Shown: positions 21,814-33,889 of the stretch, in pieces
Position numbering within the stretch: the first letter of the stretch is position 1
How the letters are laid out: each line of letters begins with the position of its first letter
DNA from: Lepraria neglecta
Lineage: Eukaryota > Ascomycota > Lecanoromycetes > Lecanorales > Stereocaulaceae
Reading direction: 5' to 3'
Assembly (NCBI GenBank): GCA_033220425.1
Contig: CM065647.1
Span: 3,472,001-3,536,000 of the forward strand
Length of the DNA stretch: 64,000 nt
Made by a program: the position numbers and the translations under genes
Notes under the pieces: model-generated
Database searches by the model: none
Told to the model about the DNA's origin: nothing
The model's input: only the letters and a program-made list of their open reading frames with translations

Positions 21814-23621
21814 TCACACATCAAAGAAATCTCCCCATCCACCCCCATCTCCTCCATCTCCCCCATTGCCTCCACCTCCTGAGTTATTGTCATTCCAGGG
21901 ATCATCATTATTACCCCACACATCCTCATCCTGGCCAACCTGACCCGGTTGCTGCTGATTCTGCTCTGCTGGCGATTGATTCGGGTCTTGCTGAGCACTA
22001 GTCGGCCACGCATCATCTCCACCTCGTCCTCGCTGCATAGCTTCATAACCGGCCATCGAGCCAGCTCCTGCTGCACCCGATTCGCCTATCCCCCCCGCTC
22101 CTCCTCTTGTCATGCCTCCGCCAGCTCCGCCAGCCTCCTCCACAGCGCCGGCTTCAGCACCCGCTTCGGCCCCTGCTCCTGCTTCCGCTCCTCCGCCCAT
22201 GCCTGGGAACCATAACGGCATAAAGCCGCCGCCACCTGACCCACTTTTCCGGCTGAAGTAGTCGAAGTCCACGCTGACGGCTGTAGCAAGCATAATAGCG
22301 CGCTGGTCGAGCGTCATTCCTATATGAGGTTCCTGATTTGCAGCTTGGGCTTGCTGACCTGTCTTCGAGATCAGGTGTCTTGGTTCATGTGCCAATCCTG
22401 CTGCATCCATGCGTAGGGCGTAGACGCCTGTGTCAGTGAAAATCTCGCGACCAAAGCCTGCGAAGTTGCGGTTCACAGAGCCGATGAGGCGGCTGTCTGC
22501 GGAGAGGAGGGAGAAATCCCAGGAAAGGAAGGGCTCGTCCACGTAAGCAAATTGGCCAAATTGCCCTTCCTTATCGTGGGTTGTAGTCAAGTCCAGCGCT
22601 TCTGAGTTAGAGAGAGGTTGGTTTGGAGGCGGGCGCTGCTGGCCTTCAGGCCTGGCTTCGGGACTTTGAGACTGGCGGTATAGGAACAGATTGTACTTTC
22701 TTCGTAGTGGAGCCCACTGCTGCTGTGCTTCACCAATAATGCGCATGTCTGACAGGGCGAGCGGCGAGACTTGAGCCGTCTCTGAGTTGACTTCGGTAGT
22801 AAGTGAGCCAGGCGTAGATGTTGCCATAGCCGTAGAAGAAGAGTAGGCATGTTGTCCAACCTCAACAGGATCGTAGACGCCAATTCGACTCGAGATCCAC
22901 GAAAAAGGCCGATGAAACTAGTCATAATCAGCCACTATAAGTCTCGTTCACACACATGGCAACATACCCTCAAGACCTCTTTCCCCTGCCTATCAAAAAC
23001 ATGCGTAGTAAAGCTCCTATGCGTACTAAACATTTGCCTAGCCATCATATTCCCCATCCCCAACTCCCTCTCGGCCATATATCCAATATGCTGTCCCTGC
23101 GGATCCATAATAACGTATTTATTCGCCTGCTCAAAGCCCAGCATCACATTCATCAACTCCAGCTGCCTCGTAACCACTATGGAGGAGTTCGAGAGTATGC
23201 TTGTGGCGGGGTGTTTCTCGTTGAGGACGCCATCTGGATCTTCGGGTATGTATACTGCTGAGAGGAGGCTGTTGTGTTCTTGATCTGCATTGCGGAGGGC
23301 GCCTGAGACGGCATCGAGGGAGGATTGTTTATCTTTGGGAGGCTCTGGGGGCTTCTCGGGGGGTGGGGATGAGCTCTGACGCCGTCTTAGAGGGCGTTTC
23401 CATAGCGGTACTGGAGGTGGCGGGCGACGAACGCTGCCTTTTGGGCCTGGAGGTAAGGCTCTCAATTGTGGCTTTGAAGTTGCAAAGCCGGCACGAAGTA
23501 GGGGTATCAATGGATTGGAAGCATTTGGTCTCATATTTAATGGTGGCATGATGTGATGATGTTGAGGAAAGAGATGTTGAGGAACTTCGATATCAAGGTC
23601 AGCATGGAAGTCTGGCGTCAT
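21814..23621 (-). CDS. aim25: AIM25-type phospholipid scramblase family protein
   Basis: There are two exons. The longest reading begins at the ATG at 23621; an in-frame Met at about 23549 starts MPPLNMRPNASNPL, which looks more like a mitochondrial targeting sequence rich in Arg and Pro. The core includes ILSNSSIVVTRQLELMNVML and KYVIMDPQGQHIGYMAERE, both characteristic of scramblase-like proteins. An intron at about 22919-22967 joins KEVLR to FHRPFSWISSRIGVYD. The second exon has IGEAQQQWAPLRRKYNLFLY and ends in a Gly/Ala/Glu-rich and Asn/Asp-rich tail. Yeast Aim25 is mitochondrial and affects mitochondrial inheritance. The product is about 585 residues with an intact frame. The long low-complexity tail is a lineage feature. 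Confidence 0.85.
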
Positions 23622-24383
23622 CCCTTACAGGATGTACCTTCCACATCATGTCTCGAAACGTATAAGACGTCTGCGCTCTAGCTTTGAGAGAACTTGTGTA
23701 ATTTCTATATAGAATGTAGTCCATTTTTGAAGCCCGTGGATAAGACCAACAGGTGTCAGATCACGGGACCCAGCCATTTTCTTCACACCGTGCATTGTTT
23801 TGCCTGCACGGAATCTGCTAGCTTGGTCTTGAAACAAGAGCCAAGTGGTGCTGCTCGCGAGACATGCTAGAGCCGTACCCAAGCCATACTGCGGCAAGAG
23901 CAGGACCCTAAAGCTATAGCAACCCTCGAACTATCCCTCAAAACATCAGACTCCACCCTGAAGTCTTCAATCACGAAAACTTCTTGAGCCGATGATATAC
24001 TTGAACGGATCATCCAGCAACATCAATGCCGCCATCTTGACCAAGTAAATGTAACCCTGAATATGAAACACGTCAAATCACAGAGACCGATTAAAACGTG
24101 CGATTAACGACAGGTAAATCTCTCTGGGACGCCTCGTAAGACAATGACAGAATGCCAATGTATGATTCACCTATTCATTATTCCAAACGGTAGTAGAGGC
24201 GAGCAGTAACTGCTGAGGTTCCTGGTATAAGAAAGAAGAAGGAAGGAAAATGTTATGAATTTCGGAGGCATTGATATGGGCAGTTTAGCCGGAGTTTTCC
24301 CGGAGCCGAGGCGTCCGCATCTCCATTCGAGTTTGACGAAACCATCATCGCGACAACAACGAGCTTAGGTGACGACAATCAGT
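23622..24383. other. Divergent spacer between AIM25 and SDHC
   Basis: The 760 bases hold the promoters of two genes with mitochondrial products. A CCAAT word lies at 24155-24159, about 230 bases before the SDHC start. No gene is supported. Confidence 0.4.
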
Positions 24384-25270
24384 ATGTTGGCTCAGAGAAT
24401 CACTCAACAGTCTACCAGGCGGCGTACGTATCTCATTGCCGACTCCGAGATAGCGTGTGTTCTCAATTGCTAACACTATCCCAGTGCTAGCCAACAAACC
24501 CGCCCTGTCCAGATTCGCACCTCCAGCAGCCATTGCAGCAAATAGGTCACTTCTCCAAGCTCGGTAAGAGCCTCCATACGCCCTATTCTCTCTCTGCATC
24601 TGCCTCCGGCAATCTCACTGACACCTTCGGCCAACAGTCATGTAGCATTCCAGCCCTCCTCCGCCCCCGTGGAAACAACCCCCGCAAAACCCTCAGACGC
24701 CTACACCATCCTCGCCGCCCAACGCCGCCGTAAGTCCTTATGGAATGATTCCTGCCCATTTCGCACCGCAGCTTGCGTTGCAAGTCACGTTTCGAAACCC
24801 GAATAGCTCCCCTCGTCCATCACACCCAGCTATCCCATGGATTATTCTTACCAAATAGAAAAAGAAATGCATGCTAACTCCTCCCCTCCACAGAACGTCC
24901 CGTATCCCCCCACCTCTCAATCTACCAGCCCCAAGTAACATGGTACCTATCCGGCCTGAACCGCATAACCGGCTCGCTCCTCTCGGGCGGCTTCTACATC
25001 TTCGGCGCCGCATACCTCGCCTCTCCCCTCTTCGGCTGGCATCTCGAATCCGCCTCAATGGCCGAATGGTTCGGCGGGTTAAACAGTATTGTGAAGGGGG
25101 GAATCAAATTTGCGATTGCGATGCCGTTTTGTTTCCATAGCTGGAATGGCATTAGGCATTTAGTGTGGGATACTGGGAGGGAGTTTAGTAATAGGCAGGT
25201 GCAGGTTACGGGGTGGACTGTTGTGGGGGTTAGTGTTGTTAGTGCTAGTGTGTTGGCGTTCTTTGTTTGA
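24384..25270 (+). CDS. sdhC: Succinate dehydrogenase cytochrome b560 subunit (SDHC)
   Basis: There are four exons. The ATG at 24384 starts MLAQRITQQSTRR, a basic mitochondrial presequence. Introns with GTACGT, GTAAGA and GTAAGT donors split the presequence region. The mature part reads RPVSPHLSIYQPQVTWYLSG, LNRITGSLLSGGFYIFGA and HSWNGIRHLVWDTGRE. The family signature with quinone-site Ser/Arg and the heme-ligand His is therefore present. Three hydrophobic segments follow the usual SDHC topology and the C-terminus is hydrophobic. SDHC anchors complex II in the inner mitochondrial membrane and passes electrons to ubiquinone. The product is about 190 residues, normal for the family. Confidence 0.92.
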
Positions 25271-25630
25271 ATGTTGGGGTGAGAGAGGATTTGGAGGGAG
25301 GTGAAGGTGTGATTGATTCATGTACAAAGATTTGAGAGAATGGTATTGTTTCTTTAGCTCATCGCTTTGTTATGTAGACGAGTCTGATTTCATTACGATT
25401 ATGTTCTATGCTGTGCTGGCTTGAGAGCACAAGTCCTTCTATCCAAGATTGTCAGATGCCTATATGCCCTCTATCTCTAAAGTCTATGCGTCCTTCCATT
25501 CCATTCTATCATGCTAAACCAATGGTGGAAAAATCAATATCAAAAAGCCATCTTCAGACGCTTCTCCTGTTGGCGCGTCAGCAAAGACATTTGACCGATG
25601 CTGCTAGTCTCTACTTACCATTACTGCCAT
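25271..25630. other. Convergent 3' spacer
   Basis: The 360 bases downstream of SDHC contain no supported gene. Confidence 0.4.
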
Positions 25631-25962
25631 TCAAGTCCATTCCGTCACCTTGAAGAAGCCGCCCGGGGCGGGAGCAAGGGATGACCGGCTAGTCACGCGC
25701 ATCTCGAAGGACTTGGCGGTGGCGCCGGTGGCGGATGCGGATGTTGAGGTCGAGGACGCTTGGGGGAATTGGCGAAGGATTTCGGGGAGGAGGATTGGGT
25801 TTTCATTTCTGGGAATGCGAGAGAGGAAGGGACTTAGGTCTCGAGGAGAAGTTGTTGCTTCGATTGACTTGGAAATGGATGTGCTCGGGCGATTTATCGC
25901 AGACAAGAGCAGCTTGAAGATAAAATTTTCAATCCAGCGCCTACCTCACCGCCCTTAAACAT
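25631..25962 (-). CDS. Small hypothetical protein
   Basis: A minus-strand frame reads SAINRPSTSISKSIEATTSP, PILLPEILRQFPQASS and ends APAPGGFFKVTEWT with TGA at 25631-25633. The upstream ATG at 25962 (MFKGGE), followed by a GTAGGC donor and a TTCAAG acceptor, would give about 105 residues. Its composition looks like protein rather than random translation, with no stop over 270 bases. No domain is recognised, and the start and intron are guesses. Confidence 0.35.
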
Positions 25963-26512
25963 TGCCCTGAAATTACACTCACGAGAATGAAAGCAATCGT
26001 TGAGGCGTGATCTTGAACGACACGAAACATTTCTGGTGGACTACATGAAGAAGACACAGACTATCTTGCAATGCAACGTGGAGAGAAAGATCATTGTGAA
26101 CCCTTGTACCTTTTCATTGTTCGCCGGCAAGGTTGACGGCAAGGTTGACGGCAGTAAAATCCTCTGTGGAGATGCGGCTGATTGCTTGAAGGTTGGTGCC
26201 CGAAATCGGCCCTGATGGTGGATATCCACTAGCATATGCTCGATCGTCACACCGCCATTCGTGATCCTGGCTGCGATGATATCAATAGAAGATTTTTTAG
26301 TCTAATTTTGTCAGAGATCTAGACGGATCTAAGGAGAGGTGCGTTTTTGAAACCCCCACGCACAAACCACTATCGGAACTTCTCCACCTCACGGGTCCCT
26401 TTCCGACGATTTAAGAAAGTGAGTCCCGAACCCCTGCATAACCGCGTTTATCACACTTCAAGAAGTCGGTCTCTTTTCGAGCAATTTCCAACGTCAGTGC
26501 AGATCTTGTTCG
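25963..26512. other. Intergenic, nothing recognised
   Basis: Only chance open frames occur. A 12-base word (GGCAAGGTTGAC) is directly repeated near 26127-26150. Confidence 0.35.
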
Positions 26513-26974
26513 TCATCCGATATATCGTATACGACAGGCTGAGTTAGAGTACCTTAAATCATCAGAGCAAGAACTTTCGTCTGCTGTAGAAGTAGGGCAC
26601 TCGCCATGCACAGACGAAGAAAGCTTTTTGGACTTCATCAATCGCTTGGAGAACTTGAATGACGCTTCGCGTTGACGCTGAGGAGGTGATGGAGGCGGTG
26701 TGGCTGGTGGGGACAACGGTGAACTTGGTCGGCCGCGCATTGGTGGCGGTGATTCAGATTGGCAACGCGCATCGAGTAGCATTGTTGGGCTTGACGGAGG
26801 GTTGGCTGGCAGGCTATGGGTAGCCGCAGCTCTTTTTGAAGTCTTCGCAGGCTTGGCTAGAGGGTGCGCCCTCAGTGGATGTGGATGCTGGTCTTCGGGA
26901 GGCAGATCTGGTGGAGTCGATGGCCTGTCGCTAGGCAAGTGATACGGGAAATTTGTCTCTGCCTTTGCCATCAT
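26513..26974 (-). CDS. Small Pro/Ser-rich hypothetical protein
   Basis: The ATG at 26974 starts MMAKAETNFPYHLPSDRPST. The 153-residue product is rich in Pro, Ser, Thr and Arg (for example PLSPPATPPPSPPQRQREA) and has a basic patch KFSKRLMKSKKLSSS. It is probably disordered and no domain is visible. Codon-like composition and length support a gene, but a chance frame is possible. Confidence 0.35.
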   Translation of the reverse strand: MMAKAETNFPYHLPSDRPSTPPDLPPEDQHPHPLRAHPLAKPAKTSKRAAATHSLPANPPSSPTMLLDARCQSESPPPMRGRPSSPLSPPATPPPSPPQRQREASFKFSKRLMKSKKLSSSVHGECPTSTADESSCSDDLRYSNSACRIRYIG

Positions 26975-29198
26975 GATTGTACACGGATTTGTCACTTGGG
27001 TTCTGTTTACGCTGGGAAAAATGTTGCTCTTAAATGCTCTGGGAAATTAGAGATAGTTGCGATGTGGTGTGCCATGATAGGCCGTCTGGTCATTCAAGAA
27101 GGTGTGGAGGGGAGCGTATCATAGTCGTACACAACGATGAGGTAAACTCGAAGGATTCGGAGGCTTTCTTCTGGGAGACGGGAATCTGGGTAGAGTTGCA
27201 TCAGGTACCTGGTGGCCTTAAACGTGTTCCTGAGCGATTTCTTAGGGCACCACTTAAACACCAGGCATCCCAATAATAGTCAGCGACTTAATTCTTCGAG
27301 GGATAGATTACGTAGCGGCATTTCTTGCTAGGCTCTGAAAATAATTTTCGGGATGTTACATTTGCGTTTGACGCATGTAAATAAGCGTTGCTGCCCAACC
27401 TACAACGAGGCTTGCATATATTCTTTTGTCTTCGGGAGAGCACAACCATGAGTCTTGAAAGAATAGAGTGCATGGAAGACGCATTCGGGCATTGTTCATG
27501 TCTTGTCGTGGAGTTCGTTGTGCTCGCAGTAGCCGACTTTGATCCATTGCAACTAGCGTCGAATTTGCGCCACGCTAACAGGGGTTGCATCAAGTTTTCG
27601 CTTTCCTAGCCCAAGACCGTTGCTAAGATCAGGCTCACGGACAGAAGACAAGAAGGCTTGCGACAATTGTAGGAAGACTGGGCTTCGACGGTGACACGAC
27701 TGAAGACGTACATTGTAAGCCCCGTTTGTTGTCTTGGCATTTCGCTCAGAGGTGCTTTCCTTGCATTGTGGAAATAAGGCTTTTGACCACCCATCGAGAA
27801 AAAAAGGTAGAATTAGCTTGCTGTAACCGTACTGAAGTATCCATTTCTTTATAGAATTGGACTCCCACCTAGGATCCGTGACAATTTGCGGGACTGCTTG
27901 CAGATTGTTGTCCTGTCACGATAGGCCTGATCAAGGGTGATATGCTGGTTTGCTGCAGCGTTGTTATAGAGCTCATACCCGAAGATGTGGCCACTGACTG
28001 TCTTCATACAACCCTGGACAGGCATCAGCAGCTTTAAGTTCGAGCCCTTCAAAATCTCTTCGGCCAATAAAGACTGAAGCTAAGGGCCAAGCACCATTCA
28101 TATTCCAGCATGTTTGGCCACAGTAGCCTTCGAGATGAAAGTAGACATGAATGGCAGACTTCAGCAGATCAAGCTATACGGACTCGCCATACTGAAATCC
28201 ACTTGCAGAACGCCTATAATAGTAGAGACGGAAATCAGGAAAAAAGCATTTCATCTCGATGGTGCTTTCGACACCGACAAAGATGGCAGGGGAAAGTGCT
28301 CGATGAAGTTGCAGCAGCAGGTATGAACGATGCTGTGAAGTCTCTTTAGGATTGACGCACCTGCTGGCATGGTGATGAGCTAGATCGCAGGCATAGCAAG
28401 TGAATGCGGAGCTGACATCCGAGCTGGCTCACCGGGGGGTTAGAGCTGGGTTTTGGGTGAAAGCAGCAGGGAACAACCATGTATATATGGCAGATTGGGA
28501 TGACTTAGAGCCGGATTGCAGCCAATCCGGTCTGATCGAAGCTGGATTGGGCAGCTTCTGGCATTTTTGAGAAGTTTAAAGCAGGCAAGCTGACAGGTAT
28601 TGGAGGACTAGTTGAGAGGTAGGTTATTAATGTTGCAGGAGCGGAGAGTGTGTCAGCATAGAACGCGTTGAAGCTGAAGACTCCAGGGAAACTCCAAGAC
28701 TCAAGTTGCAAGGTGGAAGTCAGTGATGCTCTGATACCAACTAGAGGTATCACTACTATCAATATCGGGTTCAAATCAATCAGTTCAGAAAGTAGGTTGA
28801 GTGCTAGACGAGAGATAATTTTAGTGGAGGTGGTTTGTTGATGTTTTGACAGGAAGGAAAGGGAAAGGAAGGAGGGGATCATGAACATTTTAGTCAGCCC
28901 ACCCCGCTAAACCCTGCTCGACCATAACATGTGACACTATTGCGACAGGGATCGAGTTCAGCCTGTCGAAAGACTCGAAATGACAGTGGCCCGGGAGTCC
29001 GTTGCGTGGTTCTCAGTCTATGGATCTCGTCGTTGAGATACGGTTGGTCAGCGATGTTTATACATTCTCTATGATTATCTCCTCGGGCCCTTTCTCATGA
29101 AGCTAAAATACACATTATATATCATTAAGAAAAGCCCTCACAAAAACAACTTTGCTTTATATAGCGCCTCGAGCAACACAGGCCGTCAAATCATTCAT
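26975..29198. other. 2.2 kb stretch without a supported gene
   Basis: I read both strands and found no recognisable protein. The longest frame (minus strand, 28505-28888, 127 residues) has hydrophobic stretches but no domain or context, so I did not call it. No terminal repeats or RIP-like composition are visible. Confidence 0.35.
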
Positions 29199-30801
29199 TC
29201 ATCCTCCACTCCAACCAGGTGGCCTATAAGGACGATACGTACTCCCAGCCAACTCCGACGCAGGGTCCCCACCCTCTCCCACTGAAGGTAGCTCAGCCTG
29301 TCTCGGTGATGTAGAATACCCCGTGCCAGGACTTCCCACCAGTTCCGAGCCCCTCGAATCCCTGAAAGTCCCTACAGTAGGACTCCCTTGAAGTTCGGAA
29401 GTGTGCGGACTGCGTGGATGTTGCGTGGCAGCGGTACCGAGTAGAGTGGAGCCACGATAGCTGGGCGGTGCGGTGCTAGGACTTGTACCTCCCAGACGTG
29501 GAGAGCCTTCGAGTTCTTGTTTTCCTGCATAGGGTGGAGATTCGACAGGTGGCTTGGGTTCGGAGTATATGGAGTGTGGGCTCTCGGTGGACTGGAGGTT
29601 GCGTGGGGAGGGATGGTCTTTGCGACTGCGCTTGCTGCGCCAGAAGAGGAAAAACACGAAGGCGGCAAGCCCGAGTACGGCCACTGGTACGCCGACTGCA
29701 GGGCCAATGATGGATCCTATTGACTTTGAGCTCGAGGCGGTTGCTGGGGACGGAGTCGGAGTTGCTGGGATTGGAACCACGATATCGCTGGATTGAGAGG
29801 TGACTAGTGTGCTTGGAGTCCCACCTTCAGTGACGATCGACGTAAGTATAGATATGATTGGGCTGCTTGAGACTGTCGCAGAGGTACTGCTGCTTGAGGT
29901 AGGGCTTGTAGAGGATTTGCTTGTAGAAGAGGTGGTTGAGTCCACGGGCGTTGGCGTGTCGGAAGGTGGAGTAGAGCTTGGTGGAGTAGAGCTTGGTGGA
30001 GTAGAGCTTGGTGGAGTAGAGCTTGGTGGAGTAACGCTTTGCGGAGTAACGCTTGGGGGTGGGGTGCTTGATGTAGCCGCCACCGTAGCCACCGCTGTAG
30101 AGGAGGATGTCGTTGCCTGTTGAGCAGTGGAGGAGCTTGCACCACCCCCACCACCGTTATCGGTACCACCACCGGGGCTGCCATCAGGAAAGAGGAAGGG
30201 TAGAGAGGACAACTGGAATCTGCTGGTGCTGGTCACGCAGCATCCAGGATCTGGGCGATTGGTATCGCAGCAGTAGCTGCCCGATTCGCACTGAAGGACA
30301 GCTTCATTTCCAGCGGCAGTTAGATCTACAGCCCAGTCAGCCTCATAGTTTCCGCATATGTTGTTGACCCAAAGGGGGATTAGGATATACCGTAGGTGCA
30401 TATCTGTGGACAGCTAGACGACTGCCAGGTCGGGTCGGTACAGGTATAACGACCATAGTATTGCTGATTCTCGAGGGAACAGAGGCCATTACTCTCGCAG
30501 TTCCAATTGAGAGGGCAGCATGGACCATCACCGCTTGTGTTGCATGGAATGTCGCCATCGGACGACTGAACAATTTCGGAGTCAGCGTGTCTCTTCGAAT
30601 ATGATTCTTGAGTCAAACGACAAGTCTCATGCGAGGGAAAGACTTTCGATTTTAGAAATTCTCTCACTGTTCAGGGCGCAGTACAGATAGGCGAATTGGA
30701 ATTCAGAAAGACCAACGTACGAGGTCACCATTAGGGTAGTAACAGGGTGAGCTTGAGTCTCGGTTCTGAAGACCCTCCTGGTTGCTAGTACTATCAGACA
30801 T
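29199..30801 (-). CDS. Cys-rich single-pass membrane protein with Ser/Thr/Pro-rich stalk
   Basis: There are probably three exons from the ATG at 30801; the boundaries near 30720, 30570 and 30380-30330 are uncertain. The N-terminal part carries cysteines in the order CYYPNGD, PCNTSGDGPCCPLNWNCES, NGLCS, then CESGSYCCD and DPGCCV. A Ser/Thr/Pro-rich stalk follows, including a 15-base tandem repeat (29970-30035) coding for STPPS. One transmembrane helix (GPAVGVPVAVLGLAAFVFFL) precedes a basic stop-transfer SKRSRKD and a cytosolic tail rich in Ser, Pro and Gly. This layout recalls fungal wall-sensor-like proteins; I cannot name the family. No signal peptide is visible on the first exon, so the true start may lie upstream. 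Confidence 0.6.
29970..30035 (-). repeat. 15-base coding minisatellite (STPPS units)
   Basis: About four near-perfect 15-base units (GTAGAGCTTGGTGGA on the plus strand) encode repeated Ser-Thr-Pro-Pro-Ser in the stalk of the membrane protein. Unit number in such stalks tends to vary between strains. Confidence 0.8.
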
Positions 30802-32001
30802 ATTGGAGAATCAGGTCACAGGAGAGTATATGTTCGTCAACGCGGTGTTTCCATTTGATGCATGAGGATAGAGAAAGGTTGGCAGGCGGAAAAACAACGG
30901 AGGCATTCGAGTGAGGCTGTGGGAAGCGAGGGGGTGCAGCATCTCTGCTAGAAGGAGGCTGGTGTTCCTGCTGATACCTAATTGGGGTGAGGCCAAGATT
31001 TTATGGCGCATTGTCACTGCATCGGTAGCCTCATGCGGGCACGTCGCAGGCACGTCGCACTCACGAATTAGAAACAGAAACAGCTCAACCGATCCCACCT
31101 ATATGCGAAAGTGATTCCTTCTCAAATACGCATTCCATGCTCTTTCAGCATGCTCAGATAGTGTTCAAGATCTACTTTTAATACCATGGAGGCGGTTTCA
31201 GTTGATGTTGTTTACGGTTTTGGTGATGAAAAAGAAAAGAAGCCTGGAGGTTTTCCCCGCAAGATATCGGCAAAATAGTTGGCGCGGCGCCAAGGAAAAC
31301 GACAACAGCGAGAATCTTCCAACCACTATAACTCTACAATAAGAGGTCTAATCACTAAGGTTTTGCTGTATAGATTATTTGTCTTGACTATTGCTATAAC
31401 TTTGTAGTTGAAAGAGAAACCTCATCTTTACTTGTTACGATATTACCGGGCTGCAAAATTTGTCCACCACGCCAATTATTTTGCCGATATCTTGCCCCGC
31501 ACGGAAGCTCCTTCTAGGCAAAAGTGGCTTGCTTAGCACATCCTTCCCACCAATATTTTGCCGAACTCAACAACGCTAAAATACGCCAAGATAAGCCAAG
31601 CGATAGCATTAGAAAGTTGTCAAAGTCTTCCAGTCAGACAGTCTGTCTCGATCCAAATTATCAAGCGTTCAATTTCCATCTCGATCAACGATTGCAAAGC
31701 GAGGTGGGTTTTTTTTTTCAATGCGCAAGGCTAGATTGAATGGAGTACTAATAAGACATCTACGGGCCTGCTGGGGAACATCATCATTCTAGCCATTACT
31801 TCCGTCTTCAAGACGATCTCTAAATTCCAACCACTTATTTCTTTAGGTCTCAACATTTCCAGGAGCAGGTAATCTTCGTCCGTGCGGGCGATCACCCGGC
31901 TCTGCTGTGGAACTCGTAGCTGGATCCGCAAGTACATCCAAGCCAGTGCGGACCATCGATCGTACAGACTGGTCAGCTTGTGGTGTTGCTTGTTCGTTTC
32001 C
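30802..32001. other. 1.2 kb gene-free stretch with a small MITE-like element
   Basis: No gene is supported. The short inverted-repeat element 31259-31495 lies inside. Confidence 0.4.
31259..31495. mobile_element. MITE-like element of about 240 bases with 26-base terminal inverted repeats
   Basis: The left end reads GCAAGATATCGGCAAAATAG then TTGGCG. The right end (about 31470-31495) is its reverse complement with one mismatch. The interior is AT-rich and has no open frame. The flanks are C-rich on both sides (CCCC and CCCG), so a short target duplication of two or three C is possible. A related word, CAATATTTTGCCG, lies just outside at about 31551. A non-autonomous DNA transposon is the best reading. 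Confidence 0.55.
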
Positions 32002-32970
32002 CTAATGTACTAGCGGTGCGCTGGGTTCTGGACCTAACGAAGCCCGGACCTGGACATGATTTTGTTCATTACCCAGCTCTTGGATTGCTACCTCTATACG
32101 TGTAGCCAGAGCTTCGATGATTCTCGCTCGTAGGGAGGGGCTGGCTTCTGTCCATCGCTGTCGGTTCATCTGGAAGACTATCAGATCTCTTGGGCTCGTA
32201 CTTGTGAAGATGTTGTCTTGGGTTTCTGTTTCAAGTAACTCAGTGTGAAGCCTAGGGAAAGTGCTCAATACTCGGTGATGTGTAACAGGGTCTTCTGCCC
32301 TTAGGCGCAGAAACCCTTCGAAGCTGTCGATTCTCAGGATTAGACGTGCTACAGGTAGCCGTTCTGAGGTGTTGAGGTACCCAGAACCCTCGACAATTCG
32401 CACCACACCTTCACAGAATTGGATCCAGAGCCGACGATTCTGCTCGTCTCCAGCTCGTTGGAGGTGTTCACGCTCCTGCTCTCGCTCGCGCTCCATGGTG
32501 ATGTCCATTGCTTCGAGATCAGATGCTGCTTCTTCCGCGGTAGCTCCTCTGGCTTGTTCGTACGCTTGTTCATACGATTGTGCAAAGGCCGCACGCAACC
32601 TCGCTTGCTGAGTAGGTACCGGACCAGTCACACGGATTCGAGGCCGTGTCGCAGGAGCTTCCACTCGTGTCCCACCGACTTGCTCAAGAACTTCGTCCTT
32701 AAAGTCCCTATCCCAGTTATCGATGATGGCTTTGCGGCACATCGACCAGCTATTCTTGCCTTCCTTTGATAGCGGTGAGAGCCATTCCAAAATGCACGAT
32801 TGACCATATGTATGCCCACAAGGCAGTTTGATGAGAATCTCGGGTTCCTTGCCTGAAAGGAACGAGTCGTGGCATATGTGGCACTTCAAGTCGCTGTCTA
32901 ACTCACTGAGAAGTGGCTGTCTCGTCTTGTTAAGGATTTGTTCCAATTGCCGACTTGGCGAAGGTGCCAT
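32002..32970 (-). CDS. RING-finger protein with one altered zinc ligand
   Basis: This is a single exon of 322 residues from the ATG at 32970. The RING region at about residues 27-85 reads LKCHICHDSFLSG, then LPCGHTYGQSCILEWLSP, then NSWSMCRKAIID. Fungal relatives I recall end NSCPMCRKPI, so the seventh ligand Cys appears replaced by Trp or Ser here. The rest is helical and charged, with no second domain recognised. RING proteins of this type are usually ubiquitin ligases. With a ligand missing, E2 binding may be weakened, or a neighbouring residue may substitute. The frame is intact. Confidence 0.72.
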   Translation of the reverse strand: MAPSPSRQLEQILNKTRQPLLSELDSDLKCHICHDSFLSGKEPEILIKLPCGHTYGQSCILEWLSPLSKEGKNSWSMCRKAIIDNWDRDFKDEVLEQVGGTRVEAPATRPRIRVTGPVPTQQARLRAAFAQSYEQAYEQARGATAEEAASDLEAMDITMEREREQEREHLQRAGDEQNRRLWIQFCEGVVRIVEGSGYLNTSERLPVARLILRIDSFEGFLRLRAEDPVTHHRVLSTFPRLHTELLETETQDNIFTSTSPRDLIVFQMNRQRWTEASPSLRARIIEALATRIEVAIQELGNEQNHVQVRASLGPEPSAPLVH

Positions 32971-33889
32971 AACCGACTCAGAGATACACTCGTTGCTTGT
33001 CCCGAAGAATGTGAGATGTCTGATGTGACTTTAGGTTTTGGTGTTCCGTGTGAAGCCGACCGTTTTTGGTTGTTAGGTGTCTGTTGAATGTTTGAGAAGA
33101 TTGGAGGATGGCACGGGGCCTGGAGAAAAAAACATGTGGGACGGTTCCCAACACTTTGGTCGAGCTCGCCACAGCTGACCACATTGTTGGTGTGCTACGC
33201 CAGATAACTGCATAGTCTTTCACAAAGATTCATTGTCGTACAGAGTTCAACATCCCCTCGCACACAAGGAATGTTTTAGAGAATCTCTCATTGTCGTGTT
33301 ACCAAAACCATAAATGTGGCGAACCCTGCTTCTTTTGTCCTGGAAGTTTCTTTGAAATCCTGCCACCCCCATTCAAAAAACATTTGCGAGTCGAGGATGC
33401 CGCCTACTTCGCATGACAGGTATGAAACCACGAAGCGCCACGGTCCAACCAGAACGAGGCTCCGTCTTGGAGGGTACCACACGCCTGACCTCTTTTCTGG
33501 TGTGACGAACCACAAAGAGTGGGACAACGGCTAGTAAATCATCTGTTACTGTGGCGGAATAAGATCTATACGATGCAGTTGGCTAGGAAGGATTCAACCA
33601 TGTAAATGTCACTTGATAAAGGAGATACTCCAAATCACACTGAAAACGACTATGCGCGCGAGATACATATTTGTCTAATCAGAGGCTAAGCTGTCTTTCG
33701 TCGCCTATAGGCTTATTTGCTTAGCTGGAGCGAAAGATGGAAGATCATCCTCGTAGAGGCCGTGAATCGCAAATATATTTTGGATGAAACAAAGGTATCG
33801 CGTACAAACATGATCAATGCAGGTTCTCCAAAAATTCGTCTGAATGAAATAACAAAGAAAACCCCGCTAGAATCGAGCTTTTTGATTGC
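32971..33889. other. 0.9 kb spacer, nothing recognised
   Basis: The spacer contains chance open frames only. The last 180 bases before 33890 may be decayed upstream sequence of the NACHT-associated relic. Confidence 0.35.

Noticed and set aside
26127-26155. Possible CRISPR-like or tandem repeat
   Set aside because: It has only two short direct units, and eukaryotic nuclear DNA makes an array implausible.
28505-28888. 127-residue minus-strand frame with hydrophobic stretches
   Set aside because: There is no domain, start context or intron support, so it was not called as a gene.
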